Assembly: GCA_036346355.1 (NCBI GenBank)
Contig: CM070569.1
Coordinates: forward strand, 43,812,276-43,876,275
DNA length: 64,000 nt
Direction of reading: 5' to 3'
Source: Rhipidocladum racemiflorum
Lineage: Eukaryota; Streptophyta; Magnoliopsida; Poales; Poaceae
Part shown: piece by piece, positions 48,401 to 59,491 of the stretch
How positions within the stretch are numbered: position 1 is the stretch's first letter
How the letters are laid out: each line of letters opens with the position of its first letter
Notes under the pieces: model-generated
The model's database searches: none
What the model was told of the DNA's origin: nothing
The model's input: only the letters and a program-made list of their open reading frames with translations
Made by a program: the position numbers and the translations under genes

Positions 48401-49737
48401 GGCATCATCGTGGCGGGGCACCTAGCGGCGCTTCTAGCACATAGCTCCTTTGACGTGGCGAGGAGAATCCTCGAGGTTAAGGAGCCGATTGGTAAAGTTT
48501 CTACCATTGGTGGCTAGTTTCTCTTTCTCCATGAGCAGTTGAAGTGAAAGTAGGGGGTGCCATCTACAACGTATTTGCAAAGTTATTTAGACTAAGTTCA
48601 TAATAGATTAAGTTCAATGTTAATTCAAAATTACTCACGAACTCCCGGCACTTAAAACAACATCCCTCTAGTCATCTTTAGTGATTACACGAACCAAATT
48701 CACTATCAGAAAGCCGATCATCACGTGAGGCGGCATAGTTTCAAAGGCGAACACATCAATATGTTCATCATATCATCCATATGACTCATGCTTTACCTTC
48801 GGTTCGTGTTAGAGGCCGTATACGTACATGCTAGGCTGCGTAAGTAGAACCAAAGTATTTGCGTGTGTAAATCGGCTTACACCCCGTTGTATCGCGAGCG
48901 TAAGTCTATCACACCCGATCATCACGTGGTGCTTGAAGCGACGAACTTTCTTAACGGTGCATACTATGGAAGAACACATTATTATCTTGATATTAATTTG
49001 GAGGGATCATCTTATAATGCTATCAGCGTGATCATAATCAAGCAAAATAAGATGCATAAGGGATAAACATCACATGCAATCAATATAAGTGATATGATAT
49101 GGTCCTTCGGCCACTTGATCTCCATCTTGTGCGACATGGTATGATCTCCATCATTCCATCGGCATAGCACCAAGGTCCATGATGCTGCCATCTTGATTGT
49201 CTTCCTCCATTACAATATATCACATGGACATATACTTAGCCTTGAGCCATAAAGAAAAAAAAAAACAACCAAATGGCTCCTGCCGGTTGTTTAAATTTAC
49301 AATAAATTTCATTTCATACAACAATCTTTGTATCAATGACCATATCACATCCTGCATGCAAAAACAAGTTAGAGCGCCTCTAATTTATTTTTGCATATTT
49401 TACGTGGTTTTGGGCTTTCTAGGAAAAAGCGTTCTTACCTGAACAAGAACCTGGCAGGTGATAAAAACATTATTAGCAAACCGTTGTAAAATTAGATCAT
49501 GACTATAGTAGGAGAAGCAGACACCATAAAGCCACTTATGCAATACTAGTTGCATGTCGGCGTGGAACCAAGTCTCATGTCTGCGAGGACATGTAAGGTT
49601 AGTCCAGGGCCGCTTCAAATCCACTATGCCACCATGATCCAAAATACGAAAGTATGCAATAACATGATCATCAACGCCCACATCCATATGTGTTTTAGTA
49701 CAAAACATCTACGCATAGACCACGGCTCGATACCCTT

Positions 49738-51280
49738 TGAAGGGTTTGAAGCATGGAAAACAAAAATTTTCCTCTGAATGCAACCAAACACCAAGATCAT
49801 ATCTAGGAGATGCATGCAAGCAGTTTGAGAAGGACTCACCTCGTAGGCAAAGCGGGAATAACGTTCCGCAAACAAGCGTGGTTGAAGTAAGTACGCCCGG
49901 GCTTCAAAGTCGCGAAGATGGCGCCACAAGCGGCATCGTACTTGGTCACACGTGCACGGAACAACGGCGACCTCGATCCCTCGATCCGGTAGGCGGCGAG
50001 TAGAGGACCCACGGAAACTCCAGCAACACTACGACTTAGTGGTGGTGGTGGAAAACTTATTCGGCGCTTAACCAAGCTCTTGCTTGAAGGTGGAGCAGGA
50101 GGGAGGAGGAGAAAGGACCAACCAAAGGGTCATGGAGATTAGTCATGAAGAGCTCCACCTCCCTTTTATAGGAGTGAGTTGACTCTCCATTCTCTCCATG
50201 TGAATGGACTCTCCATTCTCTCCATGTGAATGAACTCTCCATGTGAATGGACTCTCCATGTGAATGGACTTTCCATTCTCTCCATGTGAATGAACTCTCT
50301 ATGTGAATGGACTCTCCATGTGAATGGACTTTCCATTCTCTCCATGTGAATGTTACGATATCCGAAACTATTCCGGTCTTTGTCCAAACTTTTCTCCGGT
50401 AGGTGTTCATTATCCACTCAAAAGCGTCGATGAACCTTAAGTGTGTCACCCCTACGGTTCGTGAATAAAATGGACATGATCAAGACACCTCTCACGATCA
50501 ATAATCATCAGCCCAGGATCACGGAGATCCATAATGACTCCCACTTACTCAGCGATGAACTAGTGATAAATGTGAACCAAAAACATCATAACCAATTCCT
50601 TTTGTCTCGCGATATATTACTTATCAGGGATCCGATCATTGGTATCAACTATACCTAGTTTGATCCCGTTACCGAAACAAGTACTCTTTACTCGTTCCGT
50701 GATATGACATTCTTGTGACCTAGTCACGTGCTTGCAGCGATGTCAATGTGATATCACCGAGAGGGCCCAGTATATCTCTCGGAGTCATCCTGGATGGACA
50801 AATCCCACTCTTGATGCATGAGCCTCAACTAATACTTTCATAGTACCCAAATCCATCTTTATAGTCACCGTGTTCTGGAGTGGCGTTTGATATCATCAAA
50901 GTACTCTTAGGAGTTAGTGATTGACATCATCTCATAGTCTAAGGAAAAGAGCTATTTGTATATGTTCGGTGGCAACAAACTTTAATGACTTGATCGAATT
51001 TGCTATACCAACTTGGGTGTGTGTTCATCACATCATTCTTCTAATAATGTGACCCCGTTATTAACAACATCCAATGTTCATGATCAGGAAACCTTGATCA
51101 TCAGTTAATCAACGAGCTAGTTTAAAAAAGAGGCTTTACTAGGAACCTTTTTGTTTATTAAACACACATGTATCAACGTTTCCGATTAATACAATTTTAG
51201 CATGAGAAATAAACATCTATTATAAACATGGAATAAGATAATAAACAATTTATTATTGCCTCTCGGGCATATTCCCTTCA
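49738..51280 (-). repeat. Copia 5' LTR (right)
   Basis: Pairs with 43055-44601. Contains the CTCCATGTGAATGGACT tandem array at 50178-50352. Confidence 0.9.
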
Positions 51281-52246
51281 GTAGTTGCCGCGCCGCTCGT
51301 AGTAAATGCGGGGGTCGGGAACTTGTGCCGCTGCGTCGTTGTCATTATGGCTGGCATTTAATGCGCCCGATACGCAATAAATGCCGTTGCTTCTCCGGGA
51401 TATCGGAGACCAGGTCGTGGTTTTGGACCTTACCCGGTGGTCGTAACTTCGGGCCTTGATCGGCCTGGGTCGGCCCGTGCGTCTTCTTGGGCCGCTGTGG
51501 GTACCCATGGTGCGGGTACTCGTCAGATATCTAGCTTAGGAATAACCCTCTTAGTATACAATACCCTCGACTTTATAACATCGTTTGAAAAAGCATACCA
51601 CAGTGGCTGAAGTAATGAGTTTTGAATCTTTTAATACATCTTTTCATAGGACCATTACGGGACCTAGTTTACATGTTTTTGCAAGAACTTGTTACAAGGA
51701 TTGCTACTATAAATTTGTTATCAGATCGGGATACCTTTCGATGAAATCTTCATAAAAATGGACAGTTTTCTGTTCAATCGATGTATGCAGCTTTAATGCA
51801 TCAAAATATCCCTATTATAAATAGACAACTTTGGCAGATGAAAGTACTTTTAAAAATTAAAAAATTTATATGGTACTTATGTCGAGGGGTGATTTTGACA
51901 AAAGATAACCTCAGTAAACGAAATTGGATTGGCAGTAAACAATGTTGTTTTTGTAATAATGAAGAAACTATACAACATCTTTTTTATTGTCAATTTGCAC
52001 ATTTCGCGTGGTGTGTTATACAAGCGGCTTCTAATTTGTCGCCTCTTCATAGTATAACCCATATGTTTGGATCTTGGCTATTAGGGTTGAGAAAGGAAGT
52101 AACAACTCAATGTTTAGTTGGGGCTGCCACTTTATGTTGGTCCATTTGGCTTTGTCAAAATGATGTTCTTTTTCATAAGAAACATATATTTAATCCATTG
52201 CAAGTTAACTATTCGTGCATAAATTGGTTACGCTCTTGGTTAGTAT

Positions 52247-53362
52247 CACTACTACAAATAGACTTATATTAGACGCCTTATCACAGATGGTTTTGATAAA
52301 TCGTCTATGATGAGGAACATCACAGACGGTTTTATATTGCAACCGTCAGCGACAACATCACAGACGGTTCTATTTAGAAATCGTCTATATTATAGCTCTA
52401 TATTACTGACGGTTTTTATATAGAACCGTCTGTGGTGGCTACAGGAGTCATCACAGATGGTTCTATTTGGAAACCGTCTGTGATATGCAAGTCATCACAG
52501 ACGATTTTAGTATAAAACAGTTTGTGATGACTTTTCGCACGGTTTGTAAAAATATCATAACTTTTGACTCGTAATTTCGATCGGAGCATTCTTGTGCTTT
52601 CTGGAATCAGCACGATGAGCTCTTGATTTTCTCCTTTGGCACAAAGTCTGATTCGATTTGTAAGTAGGAAATTCGAGCACATTTGGTAAAACGGCCATAA
52701 CTTTTGACTCGTAACTCCGATCGGAGCGTTCTTTGGCTCGTTGAAAAGATAACGAAAAGTTGTACCCGAAAATGATAAGGGCGAGAAAATTATAGTATCA
52801 AATCATGTAAGAACTCTGAAATTAAGGGCGAGAAAATTAGATGGTCGGATCTTGAAATTTTGGGCGAGTATGTGCGTGCGAGAAAATCAAAATTCCAAAA
52901 AAACATCGTTTAGGGCCTCAAAACGGCCTCCGAAGTTTTGTATCCATTTCAATCTTTTTTTTTTGCGTTTTCGTGATCTCCAAACAGTATTCGGCGTATG
53001 AGAATACTAAAATCGGTGTTCAGGTGCTCTGTGAGGTTAAGGGGGGGCACGTTATATTTTAGATGCTAACATACCAGCATTATAGTATCAGATCATGTAA
53101 GAACTCTGAAGTTAAGCGTGCTTGGGCAAGAGCAGTACTAGGATGGGTGACCGCTTGGGAAGTGCCCGTATTGTGTTTAAATCAGCGATATAACTTAGAA
53201 GTTAAGTGTTCTTGGGCAGTTACGAAGTACATGAGAATAACTTACTAATAAAATGAAAAATCCAACCGTCTGTGATGATTACGAGTCATCACTGACCCAT
53301 TCTTACTGACGGTTCACAAAACCGTTTGTGAACCGTCTGTAAAGAGATTTTCTGTACTAGTG
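52247..53362. mobile_element. CACTA-type non-autonomous element
   Basis: Starts CACTACTACAAATAGAC and ends TTTTCTGTACTAGTG, flanked by TAT at 52244-52246 and 53363-53365. Subterminal repeats 'atcacagacggtt' occur in both orientations near both ends, as in CACTA elements. The interior has two diverged copies of CATAACTTTTGACTCGTAA (52556 and 52698) and a 5S-like pseudogene. No transposase is encoded, so it must be mobilised in trans. Confidence 0.9.
53062..53180 (+). pseudogene. 5S rRNA-like pseudogene inside the CACTA element
   Basis: The 119-bp segment follows plant 5S rRNA from GATGCTAACATACCAGCA to GGGAAGTGCCCGTATTG. The internal pol III boxes are largely kept: an A-box region GAAGTTAAGCGTGCTTGGG near 53108 and a C-box AGTACTAGGATGGGTGACC at 53134-53152. 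Substitutions in the 5' half and ends make it non-functional. Two further 5S-like scraps lie close by: ATGTAAGAACTCTGAAATTA at about 52805 and AGAAGTTAAGTGTTCTTGGG at 53199. Confidence 0.85.
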
Positions 53363-53588
53363 TATTGCAACGTCAGGAGTCTCGAGAGATGATATTAGTG
53401 GCATGTAAACCTTTACAGACCGTGATCCGGGAAATCTTCATCGGTCATGGGTGGAGGTTTAGCACAAGATTGTGTGCAAATTGAGAGCTTCGAATTAGTT
53501 TATTTATGGCTTATTCAAACTTTTTTCTTCATGTGGTTGTCACTTGCTAAGACTTTATTTACGAGTCTCTGCATGCTAACTTTTTGGA

Positions 53589-53823
53589 TGTAACTTTGTA
53601 GTAATTGATTAGCTATGTGCATCTCAAGATGCAGAGACCAGAAAGTTAATATATTCTTTCATTACCTAAAAAAATGCACATTCAACTGCCTAAAAACCAA
53701 AAATTGGTTGTAACTTTGTAATAAATGATTAGCTATGTGCATCTCATGATGCAAGGCCAGAAGGTTAATATATTCTTTTCTTACCTAAAAAAATGCACAT
53801 TCAGCTGCCTAAAAACCAAAAAA
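53589..53823. repeat. 120-bp tandem duplication after the LINE 3' end
   Basis: 53589-53708 and 53709-53823 are near-identical (TGTAACTTTGTAGTAATTGA, GCTATGTGCATCTCAAGATG, GCACATTCAACTGCC). It probably duplicates the LINE 3' UTR and tail. Confidence 0.85.
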
Positions 53824-54362
53824 AGACCAACGGCCAGTTACACTGAAGACCAGTTGTACAAGTGAAGACTATGGGTATCTTCCAGAGGCAAGGTTATTGC
53901 TATGTGGTTGTCGCAACCATTGTTGATGCTGCCATCGTTGTCAGCTCCGAAGTGTCATCAACAGGTTGTGAGTCGATGTGGGATGAACCAGTTGCCCCTT
54001 TTTTGAACATGTTCTTGAGCAATGAAGCTGTTACATCTTATTTTTGAAATTCTCAAAGAACTAGGACTGCCTTTGTGATCTAGCCATTTAATTCCCTAAC
54101 AGCCATAAGTGCAGCAGCATTTCAAGTCAATTCAGCACTTCAAACCAGTAAGACTTCGTACTAGCTACTTTCTATGCATGCAGTAAAGTAATTTTTGGTA
54201 GTACATGTTCTTACATGTACCTGAGCATGGGTTTAACAGCGTAGCAGGTCCGGTGGTTGTTCTTTTCCTATGGCAGCAAAAAGGACATGCCAATAGAGAA
54301 GTACCAAGATCATGAGGTGTGGATGAATTCTGGAAGTCGGTGATTTTGCATTTATATATAAA
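53824..54362. other. Intergenic, no gene seen
   Basis: A 61-codon open frame at 53862-54047 shows no family features. Nothing else is supported. Confidence 0.35.
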
Positions 54363-55012
54363 CTAGCAAATTTATCCGTGTAATTGTGCCACTAGATATT
54401 ATGATACGATTATCTTTGATATATAACAATATTTTTTTTATAATTATGTATTTTTTTATATAACTCTAACATCTATACACATTAATATGCACCATTATAA
54501 TCTGATCGCACCAAAATAAGTGGTGGAGATCCTTAGACTCTTTCTTTTAATCTAAGCCGTTATAACCCGAGTCCGCTAGATAGACGGTTAGATATTTTCT
54601 TTTAAATAATAACATTCGATGATGGAGATCCTTGGACTCTTTCTTTTAATCTAAGTTGTTATAATCCAGGTCCATCCAAATTAAGGATCAGATATTTTCT
54701 ATAATTGTGTATTTTTTTATATAACTCTAATATCTATATAGATTAATATGCACCGTTATAATGTGGTCCCATCAAAATAAGTGGTGGAGATTCTTGGACT
54801 CTATCTTTTAAACTAAGCCGTTATAACCCGGGTCCGCTAGATAGGCGGTTATATATATATTTTTTAAATAATAATATCCGATGGTGGAGATCCTTAGACT
54901 CTTTCTTTTAATCTAAGCCGTTATAATCCAGGTCTACTCGGATTAAAGACCAGATGTTTTTTTTTTAGAATTTCTAGCCTATTTTTTTTTTAGCGACTCT
55001 ATATAATAATAG
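54363..55012. repeat. Degenerate tandem repeat within a dispersed grass repeat
   Basis: A unit containing GGTGGAGATCCTTAGACTCT, TCTAAGCCGTTATAACCC and AGATATTTTCT recurs three to four times (about 54515, 54615, 54785, 54885). The block begins ACTAGCAAATTTATCCGTG and ends TATATAATAATAGATTCAT, resembling the class of repeat at 18109-18365. Confidence 0.6.
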
Positions 55013-55318
55013 ATTCATATTAGTACCACAAGAGAAGCCTCTCGGAATGCTGGTAGTGTACCCGATTTCACTATAGCATATATCCACATCGACGAGCCAC
55101 CAACCACAAGAAGACTCGCAGCCTCCAGAACAGGGGCGAGCGAACCGGGCACCAGCCGTCGCCGGAAGAGCTCAACCTTGCCGTTATGGCGACGTCTTAA
55201 TAACCATAATAACCATGATCTCTATGCTAATAAAAAGAAATAAGATTGAACTCACTTTTTTTCTAATGAACAAGGAGCAGAAGACTATAAAGTCGGGAGC
55301 TTACTAATAAATCTTCTA

Positions 55319-55605
55319 AGAGCATCTCCAAGAGAGAGCTCTAAAAATGAGTCTTGAACTTTAATTTAAGACCCCAACTAATTTGATTTAAGGCTCTAAT
55401 AAAATATTCACTCTAGTAATTAGGCCTTAAAACCCAACGAAGATAGAGCTCAATCACAGAGTTGCTAAATATAGCTACTCTTCTAGGGGCCCTAAAACAA
55501 TTTGCTAAATTTTAATAATTTAGGGTCTTTGTTGGAGTTAATCTTTTTCCCAAAAACCTATAATTCAAATTAGGATCATATTTAAGGCCCCACTTGGAGA
55601 TGCTC
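55319..55605. mobile_element. MITE with AGAGCATCTCCAAG inverted termini
   Basis: Left AGAGCATCTCCAAG and right CTTGGAGATGCTCTT are inverted repeats, a common hAT-type MITE signature in grasses. A direct repeat TTTTTTCTAATGAACAAGGA occurs about 65 bp before the left end and directly at the right end, so the insertion sits in a local duplication and the target duplication is not clear. Confidence 0.65.
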
Positions 55606-56140
55606 TTTTTTTCTAATGAACAAGGAGCAAAATCAAAAGTTTTTTTTTTTAGCAAATCGATCATCACATGTTCAGGTTACCTACACATCCTGGAAAGTGG
55701 GAAAAAAATAAATTTGGCACATAAGAATACATGCATGAAGCTAACTACAACTAAAAACCTGCAGCTAATTTTCAGTGTTGGAAAAAATTCAGAGATAGGT
55801 AGAGCACATATCTGAGAATTAGTGCGGGCCTGTGAAGGAAAACCCAAATATGTATTCTGACGGTTAGTGTTGGTCTGCCTAGAAAGATAGTGACGTCACG
55901 AAACATCTGGTTTCAGCTGGTAATGGCTAGCCATGGACGTCGCGAGGTCTAGGGCTTTCAAGCGATCTCTCTCTCTCTCGCTTCTCCCTTTTTTCCAGCT
56001 CGATCGATCTTGTCACGAGCTAACGAGTAACGACGCATCTGCTCCACACATATCCGCACTTTTTCCGTGCACGGTGAGGTAGCTAGATCGATAGGTATTA
56101 GGTACGTCCACTGCACAAGCACAACCAGCTCGCGTCGAGC
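55606..56140. other. Upstream region of the DUF1677 gene
   Basis: No gene. Contains a CT run (TCTCTCTCTCTC at about 55967-55978) and the promoter-proximal part of the DUF1677 gene. Confidence 0.4.
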
Positions 56141-56148
56141 ATATATAA
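56141..56148 (+). promoter_or_regulatory. TATA box of the DUF1677 gene
   Basis: ATATATAA within CGAGCATATATAAAGCAGC lies about 80 bp before the ATG, placing transcription start near 56172 with a leader of about 50 nt. Confidence 0.7.
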
Positions 56149-56221
56149 AGCAGCAAGCAGCGAAGCACTGCAACCAAAGCAAGCGCTCAAACTACTTGGA
56201 GCTTCTTGCATCAAGATCGCG

Positions 56222-56791
56222 ATGGCGCCTAACGTAGACGCGGCCGTCGCGCAGGCGCCGGCGCAGGCGCCGAAGGCGCGGCGCCAGAAGCCGAGGAGGA
56301 TCTCGATGGAGGGGCTCCAGCGCGCGATGTCCGACCTGGCCCTGGAGCTCACCAAGGACAGCAAGAAGGTGGTGGCGGTGGCGGACGCCGCCGCCAGGCT
56401 GCCGGCGGTCGCGGAGAAGGTGGAGGACGCGCGGTGCGAGTGCTGCGGCATGCAGGAGGAGTGCACCCCCGAGTACGTGCGGCGCGTGCGGGAGCGGTAC
56501 TGCGGGCGGTGGGTGTGCGGGCTGTGCGCGGCGGCGGTTAGCGGGGAAGCGGACAGGAACCACGGCGGTCGGACGGAGGAGGCGCTGGCGGCGCACATGG
56601 GCGTGTGCGGCCGGTTCAACCGCGTGGGGCGCGTCAACCCGGTCCTCATGCAGACGGAGGCCATGAGGGAGATCCTCAGGAAGCGTTCCAGGTCCAACAG
56701 CCCCAGGGATCACGCCCATGGCGGCGCCCTCACCAGGAGCTCCAGCTGCATCTCCGCAATCACCAAGGACCTCAACCGCATCAACAAATAA
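56222..56791 (+). CDS. DUF1677 family protein, single exon
   Basis: A 189-aa intronless gene, GC-rich (high GC3) as many grass single-exon genes are. Residues ~27-40 (ISMEGLQRAMSDLALEL) lead into the DUF1677 cysteine module CECCGMQEECT at 72-82 and YCGRWVCGLC at 93-102, with further Cys at 129 (MGVCGRFN). This spacing suggests metal binding. The C-terminus has the family's Ser-rich TRSSSCISAITKDLN. The biochemical role of DUF1677 is unknown to me. The ATG follows a TATA box and a short leader. The first 25 residues are Ala/Pro/Arg-rich and of low complexity. GC-rich reverse-strand open frames here are shadows. Confidence 0.93.
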   Translation: MAPNVDAAVAQAPAQAPKARRQKPRRISMEGLQRAMSDLALELTKDSKKVVAVADAAARLPAVAEKVEDARCECCGMQEECTPEYVRRVRERYCGRWVCGLCAAAVSGEADRNHGGRTEEALAAHMGVCGRFNRVGRVNPVLMQTEAMREILRKRSRSNSPRDHAHGGALTRSSSCISAITKDLNRINK

Positions 56792-56977
56792 ACCGTCCAT
56801 CTTGTTCTTCTGCACCGCTAGCTGCTGCTTCTTCTTCGATCTGGGGGTGCAGTGCAGGCCAACGAAAAAGGCTCAAATCTACACGCTATATATATATAGC
56901 TGACAGTATCGGATCCAGTAGTGATATATACGGACGCTCTATGATACCGTACTAGCAGACTAGTTAAGGCTATGATA

Positions 56978-57245
56978 CTCCCTCCGTCCAAGTTTATAAA
57001 TCGTATTTTTTTAGGTGGCTATATCCATAAATATAAAAATATATTTCATATTTCAATACAAAATTAGTATGCATGGTATTCTCTCTGTACCCGACCTAAT
57101 AAAATATCCATCTTTATTCTATATTCCCTACATGCATAAACCGAAGATAATACAGTGATAATAATTAGGGTAATTGAGTTATTTTAATATCTTTTTAGTC
57201 TACGTGACAAAAAGGAATACGTTTTATAAACTTGGATGGAGGGAG
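56978..57245. mobile_element. Stowaway MITE, 3' of the DUF1677 gene
   Basis: Starts CTCCCTCCGTCCAAGTTTAT and ends TAAACTTGGATGGAGGGAG, flanked by TA at 56976-56977 and 57246-57247; 268 bp. This is the classic grass Stowaway terminus. Confidence 0.95.
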
Positions 57246-57247
57246 TA

Positions 57248-58012
57248 GAACGCAAGAAAACTTTCTAGTTTCTGTAACACCATAAATATGGTCTAATTAT
57301 TAAGTTTATAATTTGGGTGAGTTTGTTTGTTTGTTTAATTACTTTGTTGTGATCTTTTGGCAAGGGTTTTGCCATCTCCCTCTGTTTTTGTGTACTATAC
57401 GTATACTTGTATATCGTCTCAAAAAAATGTATATATGTAAGTATATTGATAGAATAATGTGTTGCGAGTATATATTCGACTTGTATGTCCTTTTATTTTC
57501 TGGTTCATTTGGCCATGTATTTTGCAGTTGATGATTAAGGTCCTTGGCAGAGCTCCAGATCTCTACTTCAAAGCTGAAATTTGTAGGCTAAAATAAAGTG
57601 AATTAAGTTTATGTTTTATTCTAAAATGTAAACCAGATGACCCATCTAAAATATATCCACAGCCTCAGCTCTACAGATTTGGTGGAGTTAGGAATATCCA
57701 GTTCCACCAAATTTACGAATTTAGTGGATCTGGAGCTTTACCAAACACTCCTAATTAAGAGCAGTTTGTTACCTGGCAATGGCATCCAAGATTGACTGCA
57801 AAATGCAAACACAGGTAAAATCAACACTGTTTCAGCAGGCCTATTATGGGAAGGAATTTGAAGGGGGGAAAAGCTGCTTATTTCATTGCCAACTTTGTAC
57901 GCGAGGACTCGAGGAGAAGAAATGGGAGCTCCCACCCGAAACTGGTTCATTTCTGTTCCTACTTCCTATCGGTTGGGTAATGAACACTGTGCCAAGTAGT
58001 ATACTAGAGCTG
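57248..58012. other. Intergenic with a possible small inverted element
   Basis: 57549-57755 has weak inverted similarity at its ends (GAGCTCCAGATCTCTAC against GTGGATCTGGAGCTTTACC), as in a small MITE, but no target duplication was identified. The rest has no supported gene. Confidence 0.35.
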
Positions 58013-58100
58013 CCTATAGCAGCAGCGGATCTATAGTGTATAAGCTGGGATCAAGACCTATAGCAGCAACGGATCTATAGTGTATAAGCTAGGATCAAGA
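58013..58100. repeat. 44-bp tandem duplication
   Basis: 58013-58056 and 58057-58100 (CCTATAGCAGCAGCGGATCT, then TATAGTGTATAAGCTGGGAT) differ at two positions. Confidence 0.92.
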
Positions 58101-59217
58101 AACACCGATGCTAGAAGTGCTACTGGTTACTCCGTAAGACTTTTGCAAGACCTACAATTCATGCCTTTAAAAGTTTGTGGGGATGCCCTGGAGATGGTTT
58201 AGGGTTTAGGGTTCACATAAGTTTTTACAAATTTTGTTTCTTACGGGATTTCGAGTTTTGCATATTGAAGGAGAAGAAAACAACTAATATAAAAGATTTT
58301 CTTAAAAACCAAGATCAAAAAAATTAAGAAGAGATGGAAATCCAAAATAAGATCGTGCTCAAATTCATTTTCTTAATTTGTTCAATTTAGAAGGAAGGGT
58401 TTTAATATTAGGATTGTTCTTTTCCTAAGACCAGAATTCAAGAAATGGGGAAGAGATGAAATTTTAAATTGAAATCTTGGTTCCAAGTAAAATTTTTATT
58501 CAATTATATTCTAAATTTTTAAAATTTTGTTTTCCCTTTTTTGAATTTTTCGGGAAGTTACAGTAACATCCCATTTTTTTGCATCTTTTAGTTTTTTAAA
58601 ATTATTTTGGCCTTTTAAGAATTTTTCATAATAATTATTGTTAATTAAAGCTTAATATGTATTTTCCTTAAATAAAAAGGATTTAATATTATTAACTTAA
58701 GTGAAAAATTATTGAAATTATTTTATTTGAGTTATATATACTCTAAATTATTTTACAAAAAAATTTAGGATTTTTCCAAGTTTATTTGCTATTTATTTGA
58801 AGCTCATTTGCATTTTTTGCATTTTCTAAAATCAAAAGGTATATAAAATCCTTGGATAGCCTTTGGGCTGAAGCCAGCCCGTCCAGTCCAATCCGCGTGG
58901 ACCGAGGCCCAGCAACCACGCTGTGTGCAGCTAGTCTAGCCTAGCTTAGCGTATGCCCGTGCGTGGGACACTGACAGGTGGGGGCCACCTATCAGACCCG
59001 TCGTTTTTGTGTTCGAGTCCCTGTAGCTTGCCGTGTCTGCCATGGCTTACATCTCCATTCTAGGCACGACAAGGACATCTAGGCCTATTTAAGCCGTGTC
59101 ACGTGACCGCCTTGATCGTCCAACTCAAACCCTAGATCAATTTCTTCCAAGTGTCGTCGTCTAGCCGGAATCTTGATTTTTTTGTGCATGCTACCGAGGG
59201 AGGAAAAGCTTCGATTA
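58101..59217. other. AT-rich spacer, no gene seen
   Basis: 58200-58850 is strongly A/T-rich. 58870-59215 is closer to average composition with short open frames that show no family resemblance. Confidence 0.35.
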
Positions 59218-59488
59218 GAGCGAGTACAATAGTAAAGCCCACTGCAGGCTAATAGTAAGCTAAAAGCCAGCTTATACAATAACTGTCTCTAAAAGTTGTC
59301 TCTAGATATTGTGCAATAACTATCTCTTCTCTCTTGTACATAAATGATTTACCTATGCATCCGTGCAAAGCTGGCTACTAAATAAGAGCCAGCTATCTTC
59401 TCTCTCATCGTTTCTCACTCTTCCACATAGACTAATGCTAACATGTACAGGCTAAGAGCCAGCTTACGTGACCTTATTGTACTTGCTC
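59218..59488. mobile_element. Tourist-like MITE, TTA target duplication
   Basis: Left end GAGCGAGTACAATAGTAAAG and right end CTTATTGTACTTGCTC are inverted repeats, flanked by TTA at 59215-59217 and 59489-59491; 271 bp. The interior carries repeated AGCCAGCTTA/AAGAGCCAGCT phrases. It is probably the family of the weaker copy at 12397-12585. Confidence 0.85.
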
Positions 59489-59491
59489 TTA

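Larger units (their letters stand above)
43055..51280 (-). mobile_element. Copia LTR retrotransposon, full length but degenerate
   Basis: LTRs are 43055-44601 and 49738-51280 (1547 and 1543 bp), beginning TGAAGGGTTT and ending CCCTTCA. The target duplication is GTAGT at 43050-43054 and 51281-51285. On the - strand the right LTR is the 5' LTR. Next to it, TATCGAGCCGTGG (complement of about 49721-49733) matches the initiator-tRNA primer site except for a missing base. The purine tract AGTGCAGTGGGAGA precedes the left LTR. Gag, protease/zinc-knuckle, integrase, reverse transcriptase and RNase H lie between in Copia order. Confidence 0.93.
42720..51525. mobile_element. Solo LTR (about 580 bp) interrupted by a nested Copia element
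   Basis: Begins TGTCGGTGTTTAGGGCACC at 42720 and ends GGGTACTCGTCA at 51525, flanked by GATAT at 42715-42719 and 51526-51530. The two halves, 42720-43054 and 51281-51525, together make about 580 bp once the Copia element is removed. A TATA-like TTTATATAGGCGAGG lies at about 42918. No internal retroelement sequence remains, so it is a solo LTR. Confidence 0.88.
51600..53482 (+). pseudogene. LINE reverse-transcriptase C-terminal fragment (zf-RVT), split by a CACTA element
   Basis: Reads in frame FIGPLRDLVYMFLQELVTRI, then DRDTFR with a stop where Trp is expected, then NLHKNGQFSVQSMYAALM. The zinc-binding RVT part follows (LWQMKVLLKIKKFIWYLCRG, CCFCNNEETIQHLFYCQFA). After the CACTA insertion the frame resumes exactly at 53366 with LQRQESREMILVACKPLQ and ends REIFIGHGWRFSTRLCAN stop (about 53480). 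This is the C-terminal third of a plant L1-type ORF2; upstream domains are absent. About 100 bp of 3' sequence follows. Confidence 0.88.

Noticed and set aside
53062..53180. Functional 5S rRNA gene
   Set aside because: Several substitutions in the 5' half and altered ends, single copy, and located inside a CACTA element; kept as a pseudogene.
56098..56815. Reverse-strand open frames of 199 and 207 aa across the DUF1677 gene
   Set aside because: They are antisense shadows of a GC3-rich coding exon; the forward frame has the conserved cysteine module, TATA box and leader.
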